A stretch of 64,000 nucleotides of DNA from Hyaloraphidium curvatum (Eukaryota; Monoblepharomycota; Hyaloraphidiomycetes; Hyaloraphidiales; Hyaloraphidiaceae), in contig JAIVFI010000018.1 in assembly GCA_025558095.1 (NCBI GenBank), positions 248,001 to 312,000 on the forward strand, read 5' to 3'. Shown here piece after piece: positions 48,474-59,030 of the stretch; position 1 is the stretch's first letter; every line of letters begins with the position of its first letter. The notes under the pieces were generated by a model, which ran no database searches, was not told the DNA's origin, and saw only the letters and a program-made list of their open reading frames with translations. The position numbers and the translations under genes were made by a program.

Positions 48474-51400
48474 ATGGCCGGGGCTGGGGCCGGCCGAGGA
48501 GGCCGGCCCGACGACGCGAACGGTCTCTTCGCGTGAGTGGACGATATGCCGCGTACGAAGGAGCCTTTCCGACGCGCGGTCCAGATCGATCGAGGAGCTC
48601 GAACGGCGCTTCCGTGCCGCGTCCGGGACCAAGGACGCGCTCTTCGACCCGGCCGTCGATGCCCTCCGGCGGGACCTCACGCGCAAGATCGAGCAGGTCA
48701 TGCTCTTGGACTATCCTTCTGCCGCTGGCAAAGATGTCGAATCGCGGCTGTGGAAAAACGTGATCTACAAGACGATCGACGACTACCGGAGGCAGAGCAA
48801 GCTGGTAGCTTTACTCGCGATGCCCTTTCTTGCCAGGGACTCACACCCTCGGCACATGCAGTTGACAGCGGTCGCTGCCAAAGTCAGCGAGCAAGGATCC
48901 TTGGCTGTGGATGCGCCAAGACGGCTGCGAGTCCTCAACGGTCAATTCCGAGCCTTCTTGACCGACACTGGCGGGTTCTACTTCCGTTTGATCCAGAAGC
49001 TGTGTGCCGTACACGCACTGGACGCGACGGAGTCAGTCTTTGCAGACACCTTCCGGACGGAGCTCGTGCCTCTGAGTGATGCTGAGAAGAGGCAGCTCCC
49101 GAAACCCACGGGTGCGGCGGGAGAGCCCGAAGCCGTCGGTCACGCCGTATGCCGCCTCTTGATTTATCTAGGGGACCTCGGTAAGCGCCGGAGGACCGGC
49201 TATCTCTGGGTGGCTGCTGATCGTCGCTTCACCGAACCAGCTCGTTACCGGACGCTCTACTCGGGGCTGCATAAACCCAACTACGCAGCGGCCGAAGAGT
49301 TCTACAGGCTCGCGGCCGTTCTGGCGCCCGATTGGGGGAATCCGTTCAATCAAATGGCCGTCATCGCAAACTACCGCTCGGACGATTTTGGAGCACTGCA
49401 CTTCTACCTTCGCAGTCTCGTTGTTCCTCGGGCGTTTCTCACGTCGAGAGGCAACCTCGATGTGCTTCTTCGCAAACTGCAGCGACGTGAGGTAGCAGCA
49501 ACATCTCCCTTTGCTCCTTGTGAGCCTGCTAGCGAGAAGGCATGGAAGGACGAATTTGGGCGGTCAATCGCCGCAATCTTCGCGCCGGAACGAAAGTGAG
49601 TCGGTGTTTGTTCCGCCAAGGTCTCCTCTAACCCCTTTTAAAGTGTCGGTTCCTTTCCTGCCCTGTCCTTGAATCTTCGTGGCCACATCCACGTTCCAAG
49701 ACGGCTTGTGCTTCTTGAGGCGATCGTCGGGCTAATGTCCCTCCTTTTCCTGCTCGAATCAAATGGATCAGCAGCGAACGATCCTGCTGCATCGGCGCTA
49801 AGGGCGGAGTTGCCACTGTGGCTGGACCAGTCGTTGCACGTCATCGCGGATGAAGTCGTCGGGTGGCAATCGGAGGCTGTCGTCCTGGCAACCGTGGACC
49901 TCATATCTCGCTGGGTGTTGAGGCGCTTGGAAACCAACGCCGGCGTTCCAGGTGCAACGATCGATGGCCTGATGAAGCTGAAGAAGCGGCTTTCGAGGAG
50001 AGGAGACTCACCCTCTCGAACAGCCCCTCGAGACACGCCGCGCGATCAATGGAAAGGATTCCTCCCGGTGGCTCAACTCCAGGATTTGGCCTCCTATGGC
50101 ACTCGAATCCGGGAACCGACCGTCGGCGACCTTGTGCGCCGGATCCTCTCGGTGCTGGCTCAAGTGCAGCAACGGTCTGGCTCGTTGCCCGCGTCCCTGT
50201 CTTCGCGCGCGGCTTTGGACAGCGCTTCGCCAATGTCACTTCCCACGCAGGAAGTGGCGTCGTCGTTGCCCGAAGAAGCTGCCTCGTTGGCTGTTGGAAG
50301 ACCCTCTTTGCAGCCGCAGGCAGGTGATCTCCTTGCGGACGAGGAAGACGAGGTGGTCGTGTTCACCGGGCGCTCTGCTGCTGGGAGAGGGCCGCCGACA
50401 TCGGGTAGCCCTGCTCCGGCGCAGAATCGGCTCATTTCCTCCCCGATCGCCCAAGTAATGACGGTTGGAGCGGCGGGGTCCCCAACTTTGAGCGGACTGG
50501 CTCTGGCGAGCGATCGAATGTCTCCAAAACCCGGTGTCATCGGTGGCGAGCGGCGGCCTCCAAGCGTGACACGCTCACCATCCGTTCAAGGGTTGGAGGG
50601 CCCGTCGACTCCCAAGTCGGCGGTGGCGGTTGCGAAAGGAGCAGGCTTTTCCGGGAGCGACTTGCCAATGAATCCATGGGCCAGGTCCTCGGCTCAATCG
50701 CCTGCGCTTTCGGAACCTCGTGGCAGCATGGAGCTCGACGAAGCAAAGCGAAAGGAGCTGCTTCTTCGTGACTTGATCAGTCCTTTGAAAGGAACGGGCA
50801 TCGGGGATGGCGCGTCGGTGACCGTCAATGCGGGCAGACCGATGTCGCCGTTCTCCTCGTTGCCCGGACCTGCCGATCATGCGGCTATCACGGCAGTTGC
50901 GCCGCAGAGTGACGCAATGGACATTCCACGGGACGATGAGGCCGATTTGGCCGGCATTTCCGTGGCTCTTGACGAAGATGTTGGCCGGGACGTGATGCAC
51001 TTTTTGGGCTTGGACGCGTCGCCACGAGAGCCCCGTTCAGGGGCTCTTCTGATGGAAAAAGCAATTCGGCAGCAACGCGAGCCGGGCTCGGAGGGTCCCA
51101 GCCAAATCGCACGCCATCCGCCCCCGGGTTTGGGTGGGATGGCCACATCGCAGCCATCTGTCGCCACTTCCCAGGTTCCCTTCAACGAACCACCGGCGCT
51201 TCCCAACTTTGCGGACGCAAATTCAGCTGCCCTCCTGGCTTTCTTCCGGCTCCAACAGCAGGAAGCAGCGCAGATGCAGGTTGAGGAGCAGCTGCGTCGG
51301 CAGCAGGAGCGGCTCGCGGGCTCATCGGCTGCATCGGACTTCACTTCTCCCTTTGCGGCCGCAATGGCCATGCAAGGCCTGGCTTCGATTGGCTTGCAGC

Positions 51401-51558
51401 CCGCAGCCGGCGGTATGCCAATCGCCTTCGCTCCCGCAGTCTCGGGATTGGGCGCCGTGCCAACGAATGCTGGTCAAGCAGGGTTTCCTTTTGGCTTGCA
51501 TCCTCTCCAGCTTCAGCTTCTGATCCAATCGGGGTGGCAACCACCAGCGAGCAATTGA
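48474..51558 (+). CDS. EST1/SMG7-like telomerase / NMD protein
   Basis: Member of the EST1-SMG5/6/7 family, which works in nonsense-mediated decay and/or telomerase recruitment. Three exons: 48474-48532, 48585-49595, 49644-51558; 994 residues. A 14-3-3-like/TPR N-terminal half contains LWKNVIYKTIDDYRRQSK, FRAFLTDTGGFYFRLIQKL, CRLLIYLGDLGKRRRTGYL and the diagnostic NYAAAEEFYRLAAVLAPDWG, NPFNQMAVIANYRSDDFGAL, HFYLRSLVVPRAF. The middle has WKGFLPVAQLQDLASYG and EDEVVVFTGRSA, as in SMG7/Ebs1. The C-terminal ~400 residues are Pro/Ser/Gln-rich and disordered. No PIN domain follows, so it is SMG7/Est1-like rather than SMG6-like. The start choice depends on the 52-nt first intron, which restores SIEELERRFRAAS in frame. 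Confidence 0.87.
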
Positions 51559-51892
51559 TGAAGGGACGCGCAGCCGACCACACGCGAACTTTCATGGTCC
51601 TCCGTCAAAATCCAGCCTCCCCGTTGACGCGCGTCTAATGGTGAGGACTTGCCACAGGCCGATCGATCAGAGGTGGCCATGGATCGGAAGATGCTCTGTG
51701 CCACATTGCTACGGCGAAAAGTGGCGCAAGGATCCCATAAGCGCGGCAATGTGTCTCTCCAGCCCGCCTCCGCGATGATCGTGACCTCGCACTCGTTCCA
51801 GTCAACGGAACTCGACATTTGAAGCCGATCGATCATCCATCGATTCACGTCTGTAGAACACTATGTAGCACACAGTTTTCGCTTTGAAGCCC
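51559..51892. other. Convergent 3' region EST1-like / BCAT
   Basis: 334 bp between the two facing stop codons; no gene seen. It is the longest convergent gap in the second half of the window. Confidence 0.5.
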
Positions 51893-53504
51893 TCAAATGC
51901 CCTCGCGAGGCCAGCACCAGCCCCACTCCAATCCGTCCGGGTCGTCCCCCTTTTGCATTGCAGTGATGGTGCCGTACAAAGCCTGGAGCCCTTCCAGACT
52001 TCCCGTGCCAACCTTTACAGACTCCTGCTTGGACTCCGAAACGTCTCGGTCGATCTGGGAGATCGGGGTCACAACCACAGCCGTGCCGACAGCTCCGACC
52101 TGCGAGCAGTTATAAATCAGCGTTGCCATCTGTCGCATCGTCGGTGCCCTACCTCGTTGAAGGCTCCAGACTTGACTTCATCCCACGAGATATCCCGTCT
52201 CTCCACGATCCAACCCAACTTCTTCTCAGCAATCTGAACGGATCGAATGGATCAATGACAGCAGCGGAAGCCTGCGGCAGAACGTACCTCGTACAGGCTC
52301 TGGTTGGTGACCGAGTTGAGGATGCTCTGGCTGCTCGGGGTCGCGTAGTGCCGTTTCCCGTTTGCGTCCGGGGGCGTAATGGCGATGAAGTTCGACGTGG
52401 CAAATTCCTCGATGTACGAGTTCGTTTTTGCGTCCAGGAAAAGCAGGACCGTGTAGCCGCGCTTCTTGGCAGCCGTCGTGGGCTTCAGACCGGGCGAATA
52501 GTTTCCACCCAGCTTCGCGTGACCTGCGACAAAGCCGTGTCAAGGTGACTTGCGCAATGAAGCAACGGCGTACAACACTCACCAACGCCGTAAGTGGCTG
52601 CACGATCAAGGTGATAGGGGATCAACGCCTTGGCCATGCCCGCCGGAGTGACGCCACCCTTGTAGTAATCACCGACGGGGTTCACCTTTACGAGGCAGCA
52701 GCATTCCCGTCAAGGAAACTACAGCGGCAGGACGCGAGTTGACTCACGAAAACCACGAACTTGTACTCGTCGGCCTCGTGCAGCCCGACCTGAGGGCCCG
52801 AACCAAACAAGAAAGGCCGAATGTACAGAGCGCCTCCGGTTCCATAGGGCGGCACGAAATCGATGTTGTCCGCAATCACGCGCCGGCAAGCCTCCAGGAA
52901 AAGCTCCTTCGGGGGAGCGACCATGGCGGACGCGTCCGCGCTGACCTCGATGCGCTCCGCGTTGACATCCGGACGGAAGATCCGGACCTTGCCGTCCTTC
53001 ATCCGGTAGGCCTTCATGCCTTCGAAGCAACTTTGGCCATAGTGGAAGACGGTAGCTTCATAAAGCCGTCAGCAACAGAGGAAGCCTGCCCTCCCGAAGT
53101 GCGGACACCGACCGGCAATGTGCAAGGTGATGTGCGGGTCATTGACCAGCACGCCCGAGTCCCATCCTTTGCCCTCCTTCCAGGTGTACTCGATGTGGGA
53201 CTTCGTAGGGAAGAGCCCGAAACCCAGGTTGTTCTGGTGACCGTAGAAGCAGCGGCGAACGTCCCGGCAAGGAAGAGGTCAGTGACAATGTTCTGGTGAT
53301 ACTCGGAAGCCATCCCGAGGGAACCGGCTGGCCGGAACTCACCCAGTCTGTTCCGATGGCGCGGGCGACAAAAGACGGGGAGTGGCGAAGTCGGCTGGAT
53401 GAGCACAGATGTCGGAGCGGGGGACGAGTCGACGAACCGATTTCGGACTTGGCAGCATGCCCGTTGGCGTGGCCGTTCGCGCCGTCTTCTCCAGAGCCCG
53501 GCAT
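51893..53504 (-). CDS. Branched-chain amino acid aminotransferase
   Basis: PLP enzyme (fold type IV) that interconverts Leu/Ile/Val with their keto acids; mitochondrial or cytosolic. Seven exons (minus): 53343-53504, 53113-53233, 52748-53055, 52583-52685, 52288-52523, 52153-52233, 51893-52099; 405 residues. Key segments: DWNNLGFGLFPTKSHIEYTW, VFHYGQSCFEGMKAYR, VRIFRPDVNAERIEVSA, YGTGGALYIRPFLFGSG, VNPVGDYYKGG, HAKLGGNYSPG with the PLP-binding Lys, YIEEFATSNFIAITPP, SILNSVTNQSLYE and VGAVGTAVVVTPISQI. The N-terminus has ANGHANGHA, like the repeat in the FAD oxidase. Exon 1 is the least certain. Divergent from the PPR gene by 114 bp. Confidence 0.9.
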
Positions 53505-53618
53505 CGTGGGGTGATTGTGGAGCGGTTTCCGGGGATTTGCCCCTTGCCCACAGTCCCGATCTGATCCCCGCCAGGAACATCTCGGCTTCTTGGCGACAGG
53601 CGCGCTCCGAACGCAGCG

Positions 53619-54545
53619 ATGTCACGCGCATTGATCGCGTTTGCGCGTTTTCCGACGCGACGGGCGCTTTTGGGCGTCTACCCGAGTGTCTCCCCTCCGC
53701 GATGGGTCGCTCGCCCAGCCTCGACCGATTCCTCGCTCCTGGCCCTGAAGAACGCAGTGAAGTCCAAGGACTTTGTCAATGCCTGGAAGGACTACACCTG
53801 CGTCGCTTCGAACCCGACGCTTCTCAAGGAGATAACCCTCGCCGACGCTGGCAAGCTCCTGTCGCTGCTGGTGCGGTTGACCCCTCCATCTGGCCTCCAA
53901 TGCTCAACTTTGTCATTCTCAGATGAAGATACCTAATCAAGTCGATCAGATTGTGTCCCAGCTCAAGAGCTCGGGACATTCTTTTGACACGAGCGAGTTC
54001 AACACAATCGCACGTGCCGAGAGTCCGAACTGGGTCTACGGCGAGGCTATCGTGTTTCTGGACCTCATGAGGAAGCACGGAGCCAATCCGGACCTGACGA
54101 CTTTCACGACCTTGATCTCCTCGTTGTCTCGGAGCGACCCTGTGGGGGCACGCCAAATAATGGACAACGAGCAACCGGTCGTTGAGGTCCCGCCCGACGG
54201 ACGTATCTACACCGTGCTCGCCCGTGGATTTCTGAAGCAGGGAGACGTCGAGACGGCCAAGTCGATCCTCGACGAGATGACCATGTGTGAGGTGGGCGAG
54301 GAGGCGCTGCGGCAGCTTGTCACCGAGCTGACGATGGTTCTGTAGGTCAAGCCTGACGAGGAGGCCTTGCGGGAGCTTGTAAACGATCTGATGAGCAGTG
54401 GGAACATTGGTCTCGCCGAGCAAGGTGCGTTTCATGGCTTCACTCGCTTGATGATGTCAGTAACCCAACGTCTTCAGTGATGAACGAGATTCTGGGCGAG
54501 AAGGGTGCCTTGCCCGGTTTTGGCAGCGATGGCACCCGCACATGA
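53619..54545 (+). CDS. Small pentatricopeptide-repeat protein, mitochondrial
   Basis: PPR-type helical-repeat protein likely binding mitochondrial RNA. Four exons: 53619-53870, 53923-54291, 54346-54424, 54478-54545; 255 residues. The N-terminus is a mitochondrial presequence (FARFPTRRALLGVYPSVS). PPR-like units follow: IVFLDLMRKHGANPDLTTFT, RIYTVLARGFLKQGDVETAK, SILDEMTMCEVKPDEEALRE, LVNDLMSSGNIGLAEQV. Without the 54-nt intron 54292-54345 (GTGGGC...TAG) the frame stops at 54345; removing it gives a regular 35-residue unit. The intron itself resembles the following exon, suggesting a local duplication. Its stop is 50 bp from that of the Ap4A phosphorylase. Confidence 0.78.
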
Positions 54546-54595
54546 GCTTCTTCTGCGATTCTCTGATCTCACATGTCATTCCGATTCGACTCTTC

Positions 54596-55571
54596 TCACA
54601 GTTTGTAGGCTAGGTTCTGGAGAACACTCATTGGGCCCGAGGCCTTCATGTTCCTCATTTGGTCCTCGTCGGTCGCCAGCAGCCAGCCCGCGAACCCCAC
54701 GCTGTTGACCCCAAGCCCCCCGAAAGTCTCTGCCCTGCGCGGCACGCACATCATCCAGCGCTTTGTCAGGAGTAGATTGTGTGATGGAATACTCGGGTCC
54801 ATTCTCTCCGCCGCAACGTCCACGCCGTCGTAAACCGACAGATCGATCTCAAGCGGGCCGAAAGCAGCAGCAACGAGCGTCCGATAAACATCCTTAAGCT
54901 GCTCCGGGTCCGACACTCCGTCCGGCAGTAGGATGACGCGGTGGTGAAATGCGAATTCAGGGAGCGCAAATGGCCCCGCTGCCGGTCTGCCCGGTGCGGC
55001 CCTCGAGATTGCTTCCTCGATTGGGATCCCGGATTCGCTCGGAATGGCCTGGACATGCTTGTGCGGTTGAGAGGCACCGCTCAAGGGGCCGCAATTGTGG
55101 AACACCAAGAGAGGTTTGGAATCGTCGTCCCATTCGGACAGACACGTCCAGATCGCGGCGAGGTCCGCCGTCCTCAGCAGCTCATTCTGAATCCTGTAGT
55201 CCGAGGTCGCCAAGATGAAATGATCGCGGTTTACGCAGAACTTGTTCAGCACGACATTGTAGTCGCCAAGCTTCGTCACCAGAAGCGCCGGGTCCGGCGG
55301 GAGGAACGGATTGAACGGTTTCGGATTCGAGGGCTTCTCCGAGGCAGGTTTCTCGCCCCCAAGTTTCGGCTTCTTTGCCAAGGAAGGCACCAAACGTATT
55401 TGGAACTGCTCGGCTTCGTGAGACCTCGGCCGATAGTGAGGAAACTCTGCAGTCGCTCGCCTTCACACCACCGCTTTCGACGGTTTCTAGCTTGCTCTGG
55501 TGCCAAATCAGAGCATTGTCCGCAAGTGCCCGATCAAAGACTTTCTGCACGGAGCTCCTCAGCGAGCCCAT
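54596..55571 (-). CDS. APA2: Ap4A phosphorylase (Apa1/Apa2-type ATP adenylyltransferase)
   Basis: HIT-superfamily enzyme that phosphorolyses diadenosine tetraphosphate to ATP and ADP. Exons (minus) 55467-55571 and 54596-55405 (61-nt intron); 304 residues. Features: LWFxP-type ALIWHQSKLETVESGGFQIR, LVPSLAKKPK, NPFLPPDPALLV, YNVVLNKFCVNRDHFILATS, then the catalytic block NCGPLSGASQPHKHVQAIPS with the H-x-H-x-Q histidines, and the C-terminal HNLLLTKRWMMCVPRR and GLGVNSVGFAG. Length matches yeast Apa1/2. Divergent from ALG9, 92 bp apart. Confidence 0.93.
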
Positions 55572-55663
55572 GACCGCCAGCTGCAGATTCGCAACGCGTG
55601 TTGATTTGGCTCAAAGGATTGGCGTCGGCTCTGTTGACTTGTCATCGGCAAACTCCGGCGGGC

Positions 55664-57783
55664 ATGTCCGGACGCGATGGCCACCTCCGGCAACGCGTCG
55701 TTTCCAAAGAATCGTCTCGTAGCTCGAAGAACGATGCCGATCGCGGGTACGATTAGCCAGAAAGAGGGGGTTAGCGTAACAACTCACAGGAGCTTCGCAG
55801 CTCCTCTCCAAAACGCCGCGTTGACGCGCTTTCGGAGCCCGAGGACGCGTCGAAGAACGCATCCTCGCTACCTCTTGCTCTCGTAGCTTGCCTGATTGGG
55901 GTGCGGGTATCGGGCGCGCTTCGAAACCACATCGAAGACTGCGACGAGACCTTCAACTACTGGGAGCCGACCCATTTCTTGCAGCACGGCTACGGTTTGC
56001 AGACTTGGGAGTATAGCCCGGAGTACGCCATTCGATCCTGGAGCTATGCCGGAATCCATGCGGCTCTGGCTGTGCTATTTGACAGTCTGACGTTGGGGAT
56101 CTTTGACAAGGTGACGCCGAGCCCCGGTAGAGCCGAATTCGGACCTGCTGTCTGACACGAGGCACTAGAGAGCGACGTTTTACTTTGTGCGGGTGGCACT
56201 GGCGCTGTTCTCTGCTGCATCGGAGATCTATCTTTCCCAGAAGACCGCGGCGCTCTACGGGCGGGAAACTGGAACCACTCTTCTGAGCCTCCTGGTGGGA
56301 AGCGCCGGCATGTTTGGTGCCGCTCCAGGTGGGCGTTTCTGGATGCTAGTGCCTCCGGTTGCATGCCAATCAAAGACTAGCGTACCTGCCCTCGAGCTTC
56401 GCCATGACAACGACAGCTTTTGCCTTTGCTACGAGCCTCGAGAGCCCCTCCGCTAGCCGAACCATGCGATCTGTGCTGTGGTTTGCCCTCGGAACCATTG
56501 TTGGCTGGCCCTTTGCCGGGGCCCTTGCAATACCATTCGCCGTCGAGGATATGCTGCTGCGCTTCGGCGATTCGACGAGGATCGGCGAAAGATTCCTCCG
56601 CTTGGTGCAAGCTGGCATCATGGCGGTGCTTCTGATACTGGTTGGTTGCGGAGGGAGGGACGAGTGCGGCGTTTGGCTGAGATCCGCGAATAGGTGCCCG
56701 TCATCGTTGTCGACTCTTTCTTCTACCGCAAGTTTGTGGTGGTTCCCTTGCAAATCGTCCTTTACAACGTCTTCGGTGGCGATCTAGGTCCCGCGCTTTA
56801 CGGCACCGAGCCGTGGTGGTACTACAGCGCAAACCTCGTGCTCAACTTCAACGTCACGTATCTGCTTGCAGCAGGCAGCCTTGTTCTGGTGATGTCGGAG
56901 CATCTCTTGCAAACGAGCCCGCCGCGCACACCTCCTGCGTCGCTCACCGTGGCCAAGCTGTGCAGCTTCTATCTTTGGACGGCCATCTTTACGGCCCAGC
57001 CTCACAAAGAGGAGCGGTTCATGTTTGTCGTTTACCCTCTCCTTTGCTTCAACGCCGCGCTTTCACTCTCGAGCGCTTCGCGTGTTCTTCAGCGCTTCCT
57101 GGGCTCTCGTTTCGGTCGTCTTGCTGTCCTCGCAGCCGTTGTAGGTTCCAGCGGCCTCTCGATGGCTCGCGTGATCGGACTCCACCGTTACTACTCCGCT
57201 CCCATGGACATCTATCGCACTTTGGGGCGGACCGTGGGCGAAAGATCTTCTTTCGGCAACGCATCTGTTTCTGTGTGTGTTGGAAAGGAATGGCATCGCT
57301 TTCCTTCCCATTACTTTCTTCCCGAGCTGGAACATCCCGGAGGCACGACCAAAGTACGGCTCCGGTTCCTGCGGAGCAGTTTCGGCGGTCTTTTGCCCAA
57401 AGACTGGGTTGAAGATGCACCGGAGCAACCGTGGCGGCGTGGCACGTTCCTCATTCCGACCGGCATGAACAATCGCAATCAGGAGGAGACTGATCGCTAT
57501 GTAAGTGACGACTTCTTTCTGCCCAGTCAGCATCCAACGCTCCCGCTAGGTCGACCCCAACTCGTGTGACTACGTGGTTGACTTACATCTCCCTTCTGCT
57601 CCAATCGACCCCCGAGATCCCGAATACGTTTCGATGCAAACACGGTGGCGGAAGGTTCAGTGCCTGCCTTTTCTGGACAAGGATCGGACACAGAGCATTG
57701 CGCGGATCCTTTGGGTTCCTGGACTCGGATCACGGCGAGTGTGGGGAGAGTACTGTCTCCTCGAGAGGGGCGATGTAGTCTAA
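55664..57783 (+). CDS. ALG9: Dolichol-linked alpha-1,2-mannosyltransferase Alg9
   Basis: ER multi-span GT22 mannosyltransferase that adds two alpha-1,2 mannoses to the lipid-linked N-glycan precursor. Six exons: 55664-55746, 55801-56110, 56169-56328, 56381-56640, 56694-57500, 57550-57783; 617 residues. The family hallmark DCDETFNYWEPTHFLQHGYG followed by QTWEYSPEYAIRSWSY holds the catalytic acidic residues. Other segments are AYLPSSFAMTTTAFAFA, GWPFAGALAIPF, HKEERFMFVVYPLLCFNAAL and the lumenal tail VCVGKEWHRFPSHYFLP. The start and 54-nt first intron were chosen because they join in frame to the conserved first transmembrane segment. The donor at 57501 is the only GTAAGT in the window. Confidence 0.92.
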
Positions 57784-57817
57784 AGATGATCGTACGAGTT
57801 GCTCACTAGCAGAGGGC

Positions 57818-58708
57818 TCAAAGCTTGCCGCCTGTATCTTCGCCGACGACGAGGGGCAGGTTCGGGTCCGCCGTCCAATCGATGAGGCTGCCATCGTACA
57901 CTGCAACTTTGGGATGATTCAGGAGGAATCGCAGCACGAAAGCGTCCGATGTGGCTGCGATCCCTCCACCGCAGTAGGTAACCACCCTCTGGTCATCTTT
58001 GGCAAAGCTAAATTTTTGCCTCAGCGCCTCCACATTTTGGTAAGTCCCGTCCGGCTTGAGGATCGAAAGGTACCACACGTTCTTGGCACCGGGAATACGA
58101 CCAGGGCGCTGGTAGGATGTGTCTCGACCCACATGATTCTCGGGGCTAAGGGCGTTGACAACGCAGGTAGCACTTGATCCGTTGGAGATGGCCTGCTTCA
58201 GATCTTCCTTGTCCGCCCACAGCGAAGCGTCCAACTTGGGCGTGAACTTGACCTTGCCGGGCGGGAATCGCGATCCCGGGCCAGAGAACAGGGGACGACC
58301 TTCCTCCTTCCATTTCTCGAGGCCACCATCAAGCACCGAAGCGTTTCTGAACCCATACGAGTAGAGCATCCAGTAAAGGCGCGTTGACCACATCCTCTCG
58401 CTCCTGTCGTAGAGAACCACATATTTGGTCGAGTCCCCGATCCCAAGAGCCTCGACTTCGGCGGCAAACTGTTCGGGGCCGGGCAGCATCGACCAAACGG
58501 TGGTTCTCTTGTCCGCGAGATCGACTAGGAGGTCGGCGAAGGCAGCCTGGTCGTCCCTTCCAATGTGCTCCTTTTCGAAATCTTCTCGACCGCTCCTCGT
58601 CTTCCCATCGAGGAAGACGGTGGCATCGATGATACGTAGGTTGTCTCCCAGCGACTCGGAGAGGCGGGCCGCGAGCCAGTTCGTGTCCACGAGCGGAGGA
58701 GCCGCCAT
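57818..58708 (-). CDS. Two-domain rhodanese sulfurtransferase (MPST/Tum1-like)
   Basis: Sulfur-transfer enzyme of the mercaptopyruvate/thiosulfate sulfurtransferase family; 296 residues in one exon. The inactive N-terminal rhodanese domain shows LVDTNWLAARLSESLGDN, RIIDATVF and YVVLYDRSERMWSTRLYWML. The C-terminal domain has the catalytic loop TYCGGGIAATSDAF. Human MPST has CGSGVTA and thiosulfate sulfurtransferases CRKGVTA at this place, so CGGGIAA fits neither exactly. The substrate is therefore left open. There is no clear presequence. It is 34 bp from the ALG9 stop, the tightest convergent pair here. Confidence 0.87.
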   Translation of the reverse strand: MAAPPLVDTNWLAARLSESLGDNLRIIDATVFLDGKTRSGREDFEKEHIGRDDQAAFADLLVDLADKRTTVWSMLPGPEQFAAEVEALGIGDSTKYVVLYDRSERMWSTRLYWMLYSYGFRNASVLDGGLEKWKEEGRPLFSGPGSRFPPGKVKFTPKLDASLWADKEDLKQAISNGSSATCVVNALSPENHVGRDTSYQRPGRIPGAKNVWYLSILKPDGTYQNVEALRQKFSFAKDDQRVVTYCGGGIAATSDAFVLRFLLNHPKVAVYDGSLIDWTADPNLPLVVGEDTGGKL

Positions 58709-59030
58709 GCTCGGGCCGATTTGTGTCTCCCAACGACTTCAGAAAGGGGCGCCGCGAACCAGGCCTAGAGCGGGTGCACGCAATGTCCGGTGAACAATAA
58801 TCGCGATTGTATGCCGATGGAGAGAATGCGGATGGAGCCGCGCAGTTCCGACGATGGCCGGAACGGTTGCGCGAGGATGCGCAAGGACGCACGCCGAGCA
58901 CGCCATCACGCCATTCGCATTGCATTCGTTTAGATCGATGGCAAGCCGCAAAGCCGGCTATTTATTTCAGAGGGATCTAGATCATTCCCAAACATTACGC
59001 ATTCCGCTTCCCGCGCCCTCTAGTTCCACG
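58709..59030. other. Intergenic region sulfurtransferase / chitin synthase
   Basis: 322 bp between the sulfurtransferase start and the chitin synthase stop (both minus strand); no gene seen. It is AT-richer than its surroundings near 58960-59000. Confidence 0.45.
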
